Assembly (NCBI GenBank): GCA_031295725.1
Contig: JAUMNV010000037.1
Location: forward strand, 1 to 27,873
Length of the DNA stretch: 27,873 nt
Direction of reading: 5' to 3'
Source: Collinsella sp.
Lineage (GTDB): Bacteria > Actinomycetota > Coriobacteriia > Coriobacteriales > Coriobacteriaceae
Made by a program: the position numbers and the translations under genes. The notes beneath the pieces are model-generated. The model was not told the origin of the DNA and ran no database searches. It was given only the letters and a program-made list of their open reading frames with translations. Position 1 is the stretch's first letter; each line of letters opens with the position of its first letter. Positions 6,808-15,611 of the stretch are shown piece after piece.

Positions 6808-9612
6808 GTGAGAGCTGCCACTGTCCTTCGTTCAGTTATATGTCGCGCCCTGGCCATTGTGTTTGCCGCGCTTGCCGCACTGAGTTCCATCGCGCCTGTC
6901 CAGGCTTTTGCCGATGACTCTAGTCAGCCAGTCAAGACGGTCCGCGTCGGCTGGCTCGTCAACAACGAGGGCTTCCAGAACGGCACCCCCGGCGAGCGTC
7001 TCTCGGGATGGGGTTACGAGTACCTCCAGACCCTGTCGTACTACACGCCCGGCTGGCGGTACGAATACGTCTCCGGCACCTTCACCGAGCTTATGGACAT
7101 GCTCGAGGCAGGCGAGATCGACCTCATGCCCAACATCTCCTACTCCGAGGAACGCGCCCAAAAGCTGCTCTTTTCCTCGAACCCCGAGGGCACCGAGCGC
7201 TACTACATCTACGCCAGGCCCGACCGTGACGACCTGGCCAAGGGTGACCCTCAAGCACTCCAGGGTCTCACCATCGGTTACAACTCCGGTGTTATGCAAA
7301 CCATCGTCGGCCAGCAGTGGCTCGCCAACGAGGGAATCGCCTGCACATACAGGGAGTATGACGGAGGCTCCGTTCTCTTTGACGCGCTCGCAAACGGCGA
7401 GGTCGACGCCATCATCATGAACGACACCATTTCGTCGCCCGAGGCGTCGCCCATGTTCTACGTCGGTTCGAGCGACTACTACTTTGCCGTTCCCAAAAGC
7501 CGCCCCGACCTGATGGACAACATCAACTCCGCAATGGCGGCAATCAACCGCGTCAACCCCCGCTATAACGACGAGGTCAAATCGAACTATTCAGCGCAAA
7601 ACAGCGGATCATCCTCGCTCACCGGCGATGAGCGCGCCTGGCTCAAGGCGAACAACAACACCATCACGCTCGGCTACATTACGGGCAAACTCCCCTACTG
7701 CAACGAAGACGAAGACGGCAAAATGGAAGGCTCGCTCGCATCGCTTGCGACGACGCTGCACGATAAATTTGGCATTACGGTCGAAACCGTCGCCTTTGAT
7801 AGCTACAAGATGATGTCAAAGGCCCTGTCAAAGGGAAGCATAGACGTCGCGCTGCCGGTATACCGAGATTACTGGTTTGCCGAGCAATCAGGCGTTGTGC
7901 AGTCGGTATCGTTGGGGACCATATCCCTCACCGCCATCCACAGCGGAAGCAACCTGAACAAAGATCTTCAGAACATCGCCTGTACCAAATCATCGTTTAT
8001 CAACCGAAACGTACTTGAAAGTCTGTTCCCCACAGCGACCGTGACCGAATACCGATCCGACGATGAAGCGTTCGACGCCCTCAGGAGGGGAACGGCGCGC
8101 TGCGTCGTCGCTCCCAGTTCACGCGTAAAAACCCTCGGCGATCGTTATGATCTCGAGGACTGCGAGACGGTCGAGCTCCCTGACACCTGTGAGCTCTCGT
8201 GCTGGATTTCGCGCGGAAAGCCCGAGCTGCTGGGAATCATCAACAAGGGCATCATCAATGCCGGAGAATCGCTCTCCGCAAGCAATTACTCCTCTACGTC
8301 GTACACGGCCCAGGAATCCAACACGCTTCAATTCCTTTATCGCAACCGCACCGCCGTTGCCTCCACCCTCATCGGTATGTTGTCGGTCAGCATCGTCCTG
8401 CTCATCTGGGCGCTCGTGCGCGCTCGAACCGAGCGCGAAAAAGCCGACGCCGCCAACGCCGCTAAGACGGCATTCCTCACGCGCATGAGCCACGACATCC
8501 GTACGCCGCTCAACGGCATCCTGGGCCTTATCGATATCGAGGAATTGAAGGAAGGCGATATCCAGGTCGCCCGCGAAAGCCGCGCCAAGGCTCGTGTTGC
8601 CGCCAATCACCTGCTCTCGCTGATTAACGACATCCTCGAGATGGGCAAAATCGAAGACCGCAAGATAACACTGGAACATGCGCCTTTTAACCTCAAAGAG
8701 CTCTGTGACGATACGCTGGTTCTGTGCAAGCTCCGCGCATCCGATAACGGCATCACCATGCAGGACAATAGTCTGCCATACACCACGGGGCCATACATGG
8801 TCGGCAGTCCCACCCATATCCGACAGATCATGATCAACCTGTTAGACAACAGCATTAAGTACAACAGGCACGGCGGCTCCGTCACCTTTAGCTCAAAGAC
8901 CAAGCCACTCGATAACGGGCGCGCGCTCTTTTGCTTTAGCGTTTCGGATACCGGCATTGGCATGACTTCCAAGTTTTTAAAGCATATCTATGAGCCGTTT
9001 GCCCAAGAAGGTAACGATGCACGTAGCAAGTTCCAAGGAACCGGCATGGGCATGCCAATCGTCAAGTCGCTTATTGAACTAATGGGCGGCACCATCGAAG
9101 TCACCAGCGAGCTCCATGCGGGCACCTCGTTCTACGTGGAGATTCCGCTCGATATCGACAAGAACCCCCAGGCGCGGGCGAATACGGTCGAGGGGGCGCT
9201 CGACTGCTCGCTCGCCGACATGAACGTACTGCTCGCCGAAGACAACGAATTGAATGCCGAGATTGCCCAGGCGCTGCTAGAATCCGAGGGCGTCGTGGTC
9301 ACCCGCGCCGCCAACGGCAACGAAGTCGTCGATCTGTACCTATCGCATCCCGCCGGCAGCTTCGATGCGATCCTGATGGACATTATGATGCCGGACATGG
9401 ACGGTTACGAGGCAACCCGCGCGATTCGCCTGAGCGAGAAGGTCGATGCAGCCGATATCCCCATCATCGCGCTCACCGCCAATGCCTTTGCCGAGGACGC
9501 CAAGGCGGCACACGACGCCGGCATGAACGCCCATCTATCCAAACCGCTCGACTTTAACAAGCTCAAAAACATACTCGCCCGCATCAAGAAAAACGGATCC
9601 GTTTCGCTATAG
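6808..9612 (+). CDS. Hybrid sensor histidine kinase with two periplasmic solute-binding domains
   Basis: A BvgS/EvgS-like membrane sensor. From the GTG start (934 aa) the order is signal peptide (to about 34, ending AFA), a first Venus-flytrap domain (about 40-272), a second (about 284-505, opened by LTGDERAWLKA), one membrane helix (about 515-538), a HisKA domain with SHDIRTPLNG (phospho-acceptor H562), an ATPase domain with DNSIKYN, DTGIGM and GTGMGMPIV, and a receiver domain with LMDIMMPDMDG (D858) and the KP lysine. No PAS or HPt domain is seen, unlike BvgS. GTG at 6808 has AGGA 6 nt upstream and gives a standard signal peptide; an in-frame ATG at 6775 lacks a ribosome site but would add 11 residues. 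Ligand unknown, probably an amino acid or other small solute. No output regulator lies nearby. Confidence 0.9.
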   Translation: MRAATVLRSVICRALAIVFAALAALSSIAPVQAFADDSSQPVKTVRVGWLVNNEGFQNGTPGERLSGWGYEYLQTLSYYTPGWRYEYVSGTFTELMDMLEAGEIDLMPNISYSEERAQKLLFSSNPEGTERYYIYARPDRDDLAKGDPQALQGLTIGYNSGVMQTIVGQQWLANEGIACTYREYDGGSVLFDALANGEVDAIIMNDTISSPEASPMFYVGSSDYYFAVPKSRPDLMDNINSAMAAINRVNPRYNDEVKSNYSAQNSGSSSLTGDERAWLKANNNTITLGYITGKLPYCNEDEDGKMEGSLASLATTLHDKFGITVETVAFDSYKMMSKALSKGSIDVALPVYRDYWFAEQSGVVQSVSLGTISLTAIHSGSNLNKDLQNIACTKSSFINRNVLESLFPTATVTEYRSDDEAFDALRRGTARCVVAPSSRVKTLGDRYDLEDCETVELPDTCELSCWISRGKPELLGIINKGIINAGESLSASNYSSTSYTAQESNTLQFLYRNRTAVASTLIGMLSVSIVLLIWALVRARTEREKADAANAAKTAFLTRMSHDIRTPLNGILGLIDIEELKEGDIQVARESRAKARVAANHLLSLINDILEMGKIEDRKITLEHAPFNLKELCDDTLVLCKLRASDNGITMQDNSLPYTTGPYMVGSPTHIRQIMINLLDNSIKYNRHGGSVTFSSKTKPLDNGRALFCFSVSDTGIGMTSKFLKHIYEPFAQEGNDARSKFQGTGMGMPIVKSLIELMGGTIEVTSELHAGTSFYVEIPLDIDKNPQARANTVEGALDCSLADMNVLLAEDNELNAEIAQALLESEGVVVTRAANGNEVVDLYLSHPAGSFDAILMDIMMPDMDGYEATRAIRLSEKVDAADIPIIALTANAFAEDAKAAHDAGMNAHLSKPLDFNKLKNILARIKKNGSVSL

Positions 9613-9654
9613 TTTGTGCTCAACCACCACGCACGACCAGAAAGGAAGCCAACG

Positions 9655-10134
9655 ATGTTTAGACCCTTACGTCGAAAGAAACGCGCCATCACTGACGAGG
9701 AAGCGCGCAAACTGCTCGCTACCTGCAAGCGCGGCGTCTTTGCCGTCAACGGCGACGATGGCTACCCGTACGCCATTCCCGTCAACTACTTCTTTGACGC
9801 CGAGCACGACAAGATCTATTTCCATGGCGCCAAAGCCGGCCACAAGGTCGACGCACTCAAGCGCGATGACAAGGTCTGCTTTACCGTATATGGCAACGAG
9901 TGGTACCAGGACGGTGACTGGGCTCCCTACGTTATGAGCACCGTCGTCTTTGGCCGTTGTCGCCTGGCGAATGACACCCCCGCGTTTATCGAGGATAAAG
10001 TCCGCCAGCTCGCCCTTAAGTACTACCCTTCTGCCGAGGAAGTCGAAGAGGAAATCGCCAAGGACATTAAGGGCGTCCAGCTCTACGAGATTACGATTGA
10101 GCATCTTTGCGGCAAGCAGATTCAGGAAAAGTAA
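9655..10134 (+). CDS. Pyridoxamine 5'-phosphate oxidase-like flavin split-barrel protein (NimA-like)
   Basis: This 159-residue protein has the FMN-binding split-barrel pattern. The strand with CKRGVFAVNGDDGYPYAIPVNYFFD (start near residue 24) and the later IYFHGAKAGHKVDALK are typical of the branch containing nitroimidazole reductase NimA and related flavin or heme-binding proteins. Members often bind FMN and reduce small substrates, but many have no known role. The start ATG has AAAGGAAG 6 nt upstream; earlier in-frame codons lack a ribosome site. It follows the sensor kinase by 42 nt on the same strand and may be co-transcribed, then meets the next kinase gene tail to tail. Confidence 0.85.
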   Translation: MFRPLRRKKRAITDEEARKLLATCKRGVFAVNGDDGYPYAIPVNYFFDAEHDKIYFHGAKAGHKVDALKRDDKVCFTVYGNEWYQDGDWAPYVMSTVVFGRCRLANDTPAFIEDKVRQLALKYYPSAEEVEEEIAKDIKGVQLYEITIEHLCGKQIQEK

Positions 10135-10161
10135 GCCCCTCAGCAGGTCTCATCAATAGTA

Positions 10162-10201
10162 ATATGGCCCGGTTCCAGCCCACCTTGGAACCGGGCCATA
10201 T
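10162..10201. terminator. Perfect hairpin between convergent genes
   Basis: Arms of 16 bp (10162-10177 and 10186-10201) with core GGCCCGGTTCCA enclose an 8-nt loop. It lies between the stops of the split-barrel gene and the second sensor kinase, 2 nt before the latter. A bidirectional terminator is likely although neither side has a long T-run. Confidence 0.7.
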
Positions 10202-10203
10202 GC

Positions 10204-12396
10204 TTATGAAGCGTCGGCGGCGATGTGCGCTAGCGCCTCGACGAGCTCTTGCGAGCTCACAGGTTTGCTCAGGTGCGCGTTCATGCCCGCCTCACGCGAA
10301 AGTCTGCGGTCGTCGGCAAAGGCGTTGGCACTCACGGCGATAATCGGCGTGGTCGCGGCATCCTCGCGATCGAGTGCTCGAATTCGACGCGTGGCCTCAA
10401 GGCCATCGATGCCAGGCATCATGATGTCCATCAACACCACGTCGTACTCGTGCGGTGCGCTCGCGGTAAACATCTCGACGGCAGACTCACCATCCTTAGC
10501 ATGCGTCACGATGGCACCGGCACGGCTGAGCGTAAACTGCGCGATCTCGGCATTCAGATCGTTATCCTCTACGAGCAAAACGCGCAAGCCCTGGAGCGCA
10601 TCGCCGTCTCCCGCATCCGCGGGAGCTGCCTGAGGAATCTCGGAGCGGTCGCACTTCTCGAACGGCAGGCGAATGGTAAACGTCGTCCCCTGCCCCAAGA
10701 CACTCGTAAAGCTCATGGTTCCGCCCATAAGCTCGACCAGCTGTTTTGCGATAGGCGCGCCCAGGCCAGTTCCCGACGAAGCGCCTTCCACCTGCTGCTC
10801 CTCGCGGCAAAACGGCTCGTAGAGGTGCTTTTGGAACTCCTCGCTCATGCCAATACCGTTGTCGGCGATCGTGTATTCATAGACGGGGACGCCATCCGCT
10901 GGCTCCACCTCGCGGCACACCAGGCGGACATAGCCGCCCTGGCGGTTGTACTTGACGGCATTGCCGGCAATATTGAGCAACAAACGCTTGAGGTGCGTCA
11001 CGCTCAGCCGCGCATAGGGATGATTAAGCGTCTGCTGGTCGGAGATAATTGTCACCAGACGCTCCTCGGCCTGGCGCTCCAGAATATCGCGCACTTCACA
11101 GTTGAGGGCCACCAAATTTATGGGCACGAGGTTCAGGTCGACCTGCCCGCTCTCCAGGCGACTCATATCGAGCGCCTCGTTGGCAAGGTCGAGCAGCAGT
11201 CCCGATGCCGTCCAGATTTTTGAGCGGCACTCAGTCTGCTTTTGCAGATCGTCCGCATTGGCATCGCCAACCTCGACCATGCCGCGAATGCCGTTGATGG
11301 GCGTGCGCAGATCGTGGCTCATGCGACGCAGAAACTCCGTCTTTGCCGAGTTGGCAGACGAGGCCTCACGCGCCGCCTTTGCCAGCTTGTCGCCATAGTC
11401 GCGCTCCTGCTGCAGCAAGTCCGTCAAACGCCGACGATCAGCGCGGCGACGCACCATCACAACAACGGCTACAACACCGCTGTAGAGCGCCAGCACGCCG
11501 GCAGCAACAGCCGCGACGACCTCAAAGTAGCGCCGCGCCGGAGCATAGGTGTACACATAGAATTTGTGCGCTTTTCCAAATGTGCCCAAATACCACTCGC
11601 CGTCGGCGTTAATCAATTTGACCTTACCGGCCAGGCATCGATCCTTAATACCGTCGACAATGAAGACGTCCGTCGCAGGCAGATCGAATACGCCCAATAC
11701 AGTGGGTTCAACGGCATTGGTCGCAACGACCTTGCCGTCGCTTTCGATCACGATATTGCCGCTATCGATGGTTTCATAGCCTTCGAGCAAACTCTGCAGT
11801 TTGAGTGTATTGCTTGCAACCGCCTTCGCGCTCTGATGCCTTACCGCGATAACGATACCCTCGCCATCTTGCCGCGTCACGCAACCAATGTCTGCAACCG
11901 AATCATCCGAAAGCGTAATGCGGGCGGTATAGGACTTAAGCGGATGGGCTGCCACATCCAGCACAGGCGCTTCCTTGAGATACGTAGCAAGCGACTCGTA
12001 GCCCACGCCATCCGTCGAGGACTCGGACACCAAATTGCCCGATGCGTCCGTCACGATCAGTGCGCTCACGTTGAACTGGTCGGCATATTGCTCCAGCGTG
12101 GCGTTATCCACCGAGCCGTCGCGCTCCATATCGCGCGCTGCCTCTCCGGCAATCTCCATAACGCGAATCAGGTTTTTGGTCGCATAGGCGCTATTGAACG
12201 CATCGTAGGAAAGGCTCTGCGTCGCCACGTAATCGACAACGTCGGCAAAGCGCTGCTCGGCTTGGGCCGTCGTGTAACCGTAGCTCATCATGCCGGCAAC
12301 AATCGAGAGCGCTATCCCCAGCAGGATGACAAGGAGCCATGCCCCTGCCGAACGATTGTCCCGCTCCTCTGCGGCGTGGTCGGGCGCATCGATCAT
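10204..12396 (-). CDS. Hybrid sensor histidine kinase with periplasmic Cache-like sensor
   Basis: This 730-residue kinase has a first membrane helix (about 19-38), a periplasmic region of about 250 residues resembling a double Cache domain (including VSALIVTDASGNLVSES), a second helix (about 290-315) and a linker. HisKA follows with SHDLRTPING (phospho-acceptor H361), then an ATPase domain with GNAVKYN, DNGIGM and GTGLGAPIAK, and a C-terminal receiver with LMDIMMPGIDG (D657). Its start overlaps the stop of the solute-binding lipoprotein gene by 4 nt (12393-12396), so the pair is translationally coupled and the lipoprotein is a likely ligand-presenting partner. No HPt or DNA-binding regulator is encoded nearby. 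The cytoplasmic half closely parallels that of the kinase at 6.8-9.6 kb. Confidence 0.9.
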   Translation of the reverse strand: MIDAPDHAAEERDNRSAGAWLLVILLGIALSIVAGMMSYGYTTAQAEQRFADVVDYVATQSLSYDAFNSAYATKNLIRVMEIAGEAARDMERDGSVDNATLEQYADQFNVSALIVTDASGNLVSESSTDGVGYESLATYLKEAPVLDVAAHPLKSYTARITLSDDSVADIGCVTRQDGEGIVIAVRHQSAKAVASNTLKLQSLLEGYETIDSGNIVIESDGKVVATNAVEPTVLGVFDLPATDVFIVDGIKDRCLAGKVKLINADGEWYLGTFGKAHKFYVYTYAPARRYFEVVAAVAAGVLALYSGVVAVVVMVRRRADRRRLTDLLQQERDYGDKLAKAAREASSANSAKTEFLRRMSHDLRTPINGIRGMVEVGDANADDLQKQTECRSKIWTASGLLLDLANEALDMSRLESGQVDLNLVPINLVALNCEVRDILERQAEERLVTIISDQQTLNHPYARLSVTHLKRLLLNIAGNAVKYNRQGGYVRLVCREVEPADGVPVYEYTIADNGIGMSEEFQKHLYEPFCREEQQVEGASSGTGLGAPIAKQLVELMGGTMSFTSVLGQGTTFTIRLPFEKCDRSEIPQAAPADAGDGDALQGLRVLLVEDNDLNAEIAQFTLSRAGAIVTHAKDGESAVEMFTASAPHEYDVVLMDIMMPGIDGLEATRRIRALDREDAATTPIIAVSANAFADDRRLSREAGMNAHLSKPVSSQELVEALAHIAADAS

Positions 12397-13262
12397 GACA
12401 GGCCCTCCATATTCAAAAATGGCGAAGGGTCATCAAAGTACTTTGACACCAGGCGTTCCATGGTGCCGTCGGCTAGCATTTCCTGGTAGGCATGGGTGAG
12501 CTTAGCGTCGATGCCGCGCGTATCGCTTAGATCGAAAGCGGTACCCAAACCGACCTCTAGCAGTGGCTCATCCAAAATGCGATACGTCACACCATAGTCT
12601 TTTTCGTAGGTGAGCAGCGAGGACTCATGCGCGGCGATGGCGTCGACCAGGCCCTCGACGAGCGCCGGGTTCAGGTTTGAGCGGTCCGAAAAGCTGTAGA
12701 GTTCCTTGATCTGCGGAACGTTTTCATTTGTACGATTGAGCAAAATGTCCTCGGGCTTGGTGGTGGACTGAACGGCCACGACCTTGTCCTCAAGATCGGC
12801 AAGCGTGTAGATATCGCTCTGGGGATCGACCGCGACTACCTGGCGGCTCGCAAGGTACGGGCCGGCCCAACGATACTCGTTTTCGCGACCCGTCATACTA
12901 AAGCTACCCATGACGCAATCGAGCTCGCCGCTCGCCAGCAGCTCTTTCTTCTTTTCCCAGTCGATCAGCTGGTATTTTGGCTTGTAACCAATGCGGGCCA
13001 AAGCCTCGGTCAATATCTCGACATCCAGGCCAACGATATCGCCGTACTCGTCGGTATACACAAACGGTGGATAGAGGTCGCTGCCGACGTTGAGCGTCTT
13101 GAGGTCGTCGTCTTTGACCTGCGAGGCGTCCAGACCTTTTGATGCAGACGTCGAGGCTTCGTCATTCGACCCAGAGCAGCCAGCTATCGCTACGACAAAA
13201 ACACTCACCACTGCAAGCGCAACGAACAACGATGTGGCAACCGAGCGACGGGGTCTTTTCAT
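12393..13262 (-). CDS. Solute-binding lipoprotein (family 3), partner of the sensor kinase
   Basis: This 289-residue protein has a lipoprotein signal peptide (basic MKRPRRS, hydrophobic core, AIAGC with lipidated C29) and an SBP_bac_3 domain (about 50-285). The latter contains LNVGSDLYPPFVYTDEYG, GLDVEILTEALARIG and the LLASGELDCVMGSFSMTGRE stretch typical of polar amino-acid binders. No ABC permease or ATPase gene accompanies it; instead its stop codon overlaps the kinase start by 4 nt. This suggests a sensory rather than uptake role. The reading frame is open to 13313, but ATG at 13262 has GGAG 4 nt upstream and gives the right signal peptide. An extended -10-like TGCTATTAT lies about 50 nt upstream. 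Confidence 0.88.
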   Translation of the reverse strand: MKRPRRSVATSLFVALAVVSVFVVAIAGCSGSNDEASTSASKGLDASQVKDDDLKTLNVGSDLYPPFVYTDEYGDIVGLDVEILTEALARIGYKPKYQLIDWEKKKELLASGELDCVMGSFSMTGRENEYRWAGPYLASRQVVAVDPQSDIYTLADLEDKVVAVQSTTKPEDILLNRTNENVPQIKELYSFSDRSNLNPALVEGLVDAIAAHESSLLTYEKDYGVTYRILDEPLLEVGLGTAFDLSDTRGIDAKLTHAYQEMLADGTMERLVSKYFDDPSPFLNMEGLS

Positions 13263-13353
13263 CGAGCTCCAGACGATCCTGTTTACAGACTGAAATGCTA
13301 AAAATAATAGCAAATGAAACCACTCGAGCGCCCAATGGTTACAGACGCATTAC

Positions 13354-13395
13354 CATGCGGGGCCTTCTAGCCGACTTGGCAGAAGGCCCCGCATG
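13354..13395 (-). terminator. Hairpin after the C-S lyase gene
   Basis: Perfect 15-bp arms (13354-13368 and 13381-13395) with core GGGGCCTTCT enclose a 12-nt loop, 10 nt past the stop of the MalY/PatB gene. The T-tail is weak. The rest of 13263-13405 is the upstream region of the lipoprotein gene. Confidence 0.7.
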
Positions 13396-13405
13396 CAGCG
13401 CACAC

Positions 13406-14620
13406 TTACCGTGCATTAAAAACGTAGCGGTCTAGGCGGTCGCACGCTTCCCTTACGCACGAAAGCGGCAGCGCCAGATTCACGCGAATGTGGCAGGGCC
13501 CATGGAACGGACGGCCGTCCTGATACCCCACGCCCACGCGCGCCCCCTCGCCGAGCAACCACTGAATATCGCGGCCATGCTCGCAACACCACTCGGTGCA
13601 GTCCAGAAACACCATGTACGTGCCCTGCGGACGCGAATAGGACACGCCCTCAAAATGCTCGTCCACGTAATCGCAGAAGTACTCGATATTGCCGGCGAGT
13701 ACCTGGTTGAGCTCGTCCACCCACTCGTAGCCCTGCAGCTGGTAGGCACCGATAAGCGCATGCATGGAGAGGACATTCATCTCGTTGTAGTGGGTCTTGT
13801 TGGACACGGCGCACACGCGGTCGCGCAGCGTCTCGTTGTAGATAATGTGGTAGCTGCCGACCAGGCCCGCCAGGTTGAACGTCTTGCTGGGCGCATAGAG
13901 GGCAACCGTGCGCATGCGGGCATCCTCGCTCACCGACTGCGTCGGGATGTGCTTGTGTCCCGGCAGGATGATATCGGACCAAATCTCGTCCGAGATCACC
14001 ACGCAATCGTGCTGGCGATAGATGTCCATGGCGCGCTCGATCTCGTCGCGCTCCCATACGCGGCCGCAGGGATTGTGCGGCGAGCAGAACACCGCGGCAT
14101 GGATGTAGTTTTGGGCGAGCTTGCGCTCCATGTCCTCAAAGTCCATGCGCCACACGCCCTGGTCGTCGAGCTTAAGCGGGCTGTGGACAATACGATAGCC
14201 CGCGGCCTCGATGGACTTGGTAAAGCCGATGTAGGTAGGGCTGTGGACCAGCACCGCATCACCTGGCTGGACATACGCGCGTAGCGTCGACACGACACCG
14301 CCCAGCACGCCGTTTTCGTAGCCGATATGCTCCGGCGCCAAGTCCTCAACGCCGTTGCGACGGCTCTGCCATTCGATGATGCGGTCGAAGTACTCGGGAC
14401 GCGGATTGAAGTAGCCAAACATGGGGTGCTGAGCGCGCTTGATGATGTACTCCTGAACCGTGGGCACCGTGGCGAAGTTCATGTCGGCCACCCACATGGG
14501 AATGCGATCGAAGCCCTCGTCGGGTGCGTTCGGAGCCATACCGGGGATCTCGCCCCAAGAGTCAACGGCGATGGAGTCCATGCCGTGGCGGTCGATAAGC
14601 GAGCTAAAGTCGTATTTCAT
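13406..14620 (-). CDS. MalY/PatB-family PLP-dependent cystathionine beta-lyase-type enzyme
   Basis: This 404-residue fold-type I aminotransferase-like enzyme is of normal MalY/PatB length. Visible signatures are the N-terminal IPMWVADMNFATVP, the GYENGVLGG cofactor-binding turn, FCSPHNPCGRVW, ISDEIWSDI and APSKTFNLAGL, whose K246 is the Schiff-base lysine. Relatives cleave C-S bonds of cystathionine or cysteine conjugates to give a thiol, pyruvate and ammonia; E. coli MalY also modulates maltose regulation. The start has GGGAG 6 nt upstream. It stands alone between a terminator hairpin and trmO. Specific substrate preference is not readable from the sequence. Confidence 0.92.
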   Translation of the reverse strand: MKYDFSSLIDRHGMDSIAVDSWGEIPGMAPNAPDEGFDRIPMWVADMNFATVPTVQEYIIKRAQHPMFGYFNPRPEYFDRIIEWQSRRNGVEDLAPEHIGYENGVLGGVVSTLRAYVQPGDAVLVHSPTYIGFTKSIEAAGYRIVHSPLKLDDQGVWRMDFEDMERKLAQNYIHAAVFCSPHNPCGRVWERDEIERAMDIYRQHDCVVISDEIWSDIILPGHKHIPTQSVSEDARMRTVALYAPSKTFNLAGLVGSYHIIYNETLRDRVCAVSNKTHYNEMNVLSMHALIGAYQLQGYEWVDELNQVLAGNIEYFCDYVDEHFEGVSYSRPQGTYMVFLDCTEWCCEHGRDIQWLLGEGARVGVGYQDGRPFHGPCHIRVNLALPLSCVREACDRLDRYVFNAR

Positions 14621-14732
14621 GCTGAACTCCCGTGCAAAGTAGACTGTTTCGATAGGCGCTATTGTCCACCAGCACGGGCGGTTTTGGCGCGGGGTTTGGC
14701 GCTTAATTTGACGGGTGCGGGCGAATGGCTGG

Positions 14733-15470
14733 TTAGTCTCGCGCGTCGTTGACGGCGACTACGGTTAGCTGGGTTTCATCGACCGTAAACGATATGTCGA
14801 GCCCGGCGTAAGCCAAGTGGTAAATGCGGTTTGGCTCGTGCTTGCTGCCTGCGCGGCGTGGGTCTTGGCGAAGGACTTCGACCAAGCCGGGGAGCTTTGC
14901 GGGCGGGACCATATCCTGTAGCGCTTGCGGAAACTCAACATCGAGCTCTTGCCACGGAGCATCCTCAATCCAGCCTCCGGTCGCATCCGGGTGGCAGTCC
15001 GCAAACGGAATGTAGGGCTTAATGTCGTAGATGGGCGTGCCGTCGCGCAGGTCGGCCCCCAGCACATGGATGATGGGGCCATCGTCGGTGAGCTCAACGT
15101 GATCGAGCCTTACGCAGGTAAGTCCGATAGGATTGGGGCGAAACGGGCTGCGCGTGGCAAAGACGCCCACGCGCTCGGCTCCGCCCAGACGCGGCGGGCG
15201 CACGGTCTTCGACCACTTGACGTTGGTGCCGGACCTGTCCTGCGTCTTGGCATCGGTAGCTATGTCCTTAACCGTGCCGCCGGGCGTTCCGTTTTCGAAG
15301 CGCCACAGCAGCCACAGGTGAGAGAAGGAGTCCAGGCCCTCAACCGCTGCCTTGGAGGCAAATTCCGGCTCAAAGACGATGCGTCCCTGCAGATGAGGCG
15401 CCAAAAAGCTGTTGCGCGGAATGCCGAACTTCTGCGGCAGGTCGGTATGTATGTGTGCAATAGGTTCCAT
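14733..15470 (-). CDS. trmO: tRNA (N6-threonylcarbamoyladenosine-37-N6)-methyltransferase TrmO
   Basis: This 245-residue protein has a TrmO/UPF0066 domain: PIAHIHTDLPQKFGIPRNS at the N-terminus, GLDSFSHLWLLWRF, and the family hallmark VGVFATRSPFRPNPIGLT around residues 98-115. It uses SAM to methylate t6A37 in certain threonine tRNAs. The C-terminal part (about 150-245), with DIKPYIPFADC and the TsaA C-terminal domain, is also present. The open frame extends far upstream, but homology begins at this N-terminus. ATG at 15470 (MEPIAH) or 15479 (MTGMEP) are the options. Neither has a ribosome site; a TATAAT box directly in front suggests leaderless initiation at 15470. Confidence 0.9.
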   Translation of the reverse strand: MEPIAHIHTDLPQKFGIPRNSFLAPHLQGRIVFEPEFASKAAVEGLDSFSHLWLLWRFENGTPGGTVKDIATDAKTQDRSGTNVKWSKTVRPPRLGGAERVGVFATRSPFRPNPIGLTCVRLDHVELTDDGPIIHVLGADLRDGTPIYDIKPYIPFADCHPDATGGWIEDAPWQELDVEFPQALQDMVPPAKLPGLVEVLRQDPRRAGSKHEPNRIYHLAYAGLDISFTVDETQLTVVAVNDARD

Positions 15471-15477
15471 GCCGGTC

Positions 15478-15483
15478 ATTATA
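15478..15483 (-). promoter_or_regulatory. Consensus -10 box immediately before trmO
   Basis: TATAAT on the minus strand ends 7 nt before the ATG at 15468-15470. Transcription would therefore begin at or next to the start codon. No good -35 box is seen (CAACGC at a 17-nt spacer). Confidence 0.45.
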
Positions 15484-15537
15484 CGGCATGGAGGCGTGAG
15501 GCGTTGCGCGCAATTCTTCGCCGTGGACTCCTGTCGT

Positions 15538-15581
15538 GCAACCAACGGTTGCTTGGAAGGGCGCCTGCCGCCGCGTATGCT
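15538..15581 (+). promoter_or_regulatory. Promoter and operator-like dyad of the Xre/TipAS regulator
   Basis: TTGGAA (15553-15558) and TATGCT (15576-15581) are 17 nt apart. A perfect 6-bp dyad, GCAACC-AAC-GGTTGC (15538-15552), abuts the -35 box and could be a binding site, possibly for the encoded HTH protein itself. Confidence 0.45.
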
Positions 15582-15611
15582 TAAGCCATCAACCAGCAGA
15601 AAGGAGCCGCT

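Noticed and set aside
11242..12489. Rightward 415-codon frame opposite the second sensor kinase
   Set aside because: Antisense shadow; it crosses the kinase and lipoprotein genes and shows no coherent protein features.
12393..13262. ABC amino-acid importer operon
   Set aside because: Only a binding protein is present. The gene is coupled to a sensor kinase and no permease or ATPase is adjacent.
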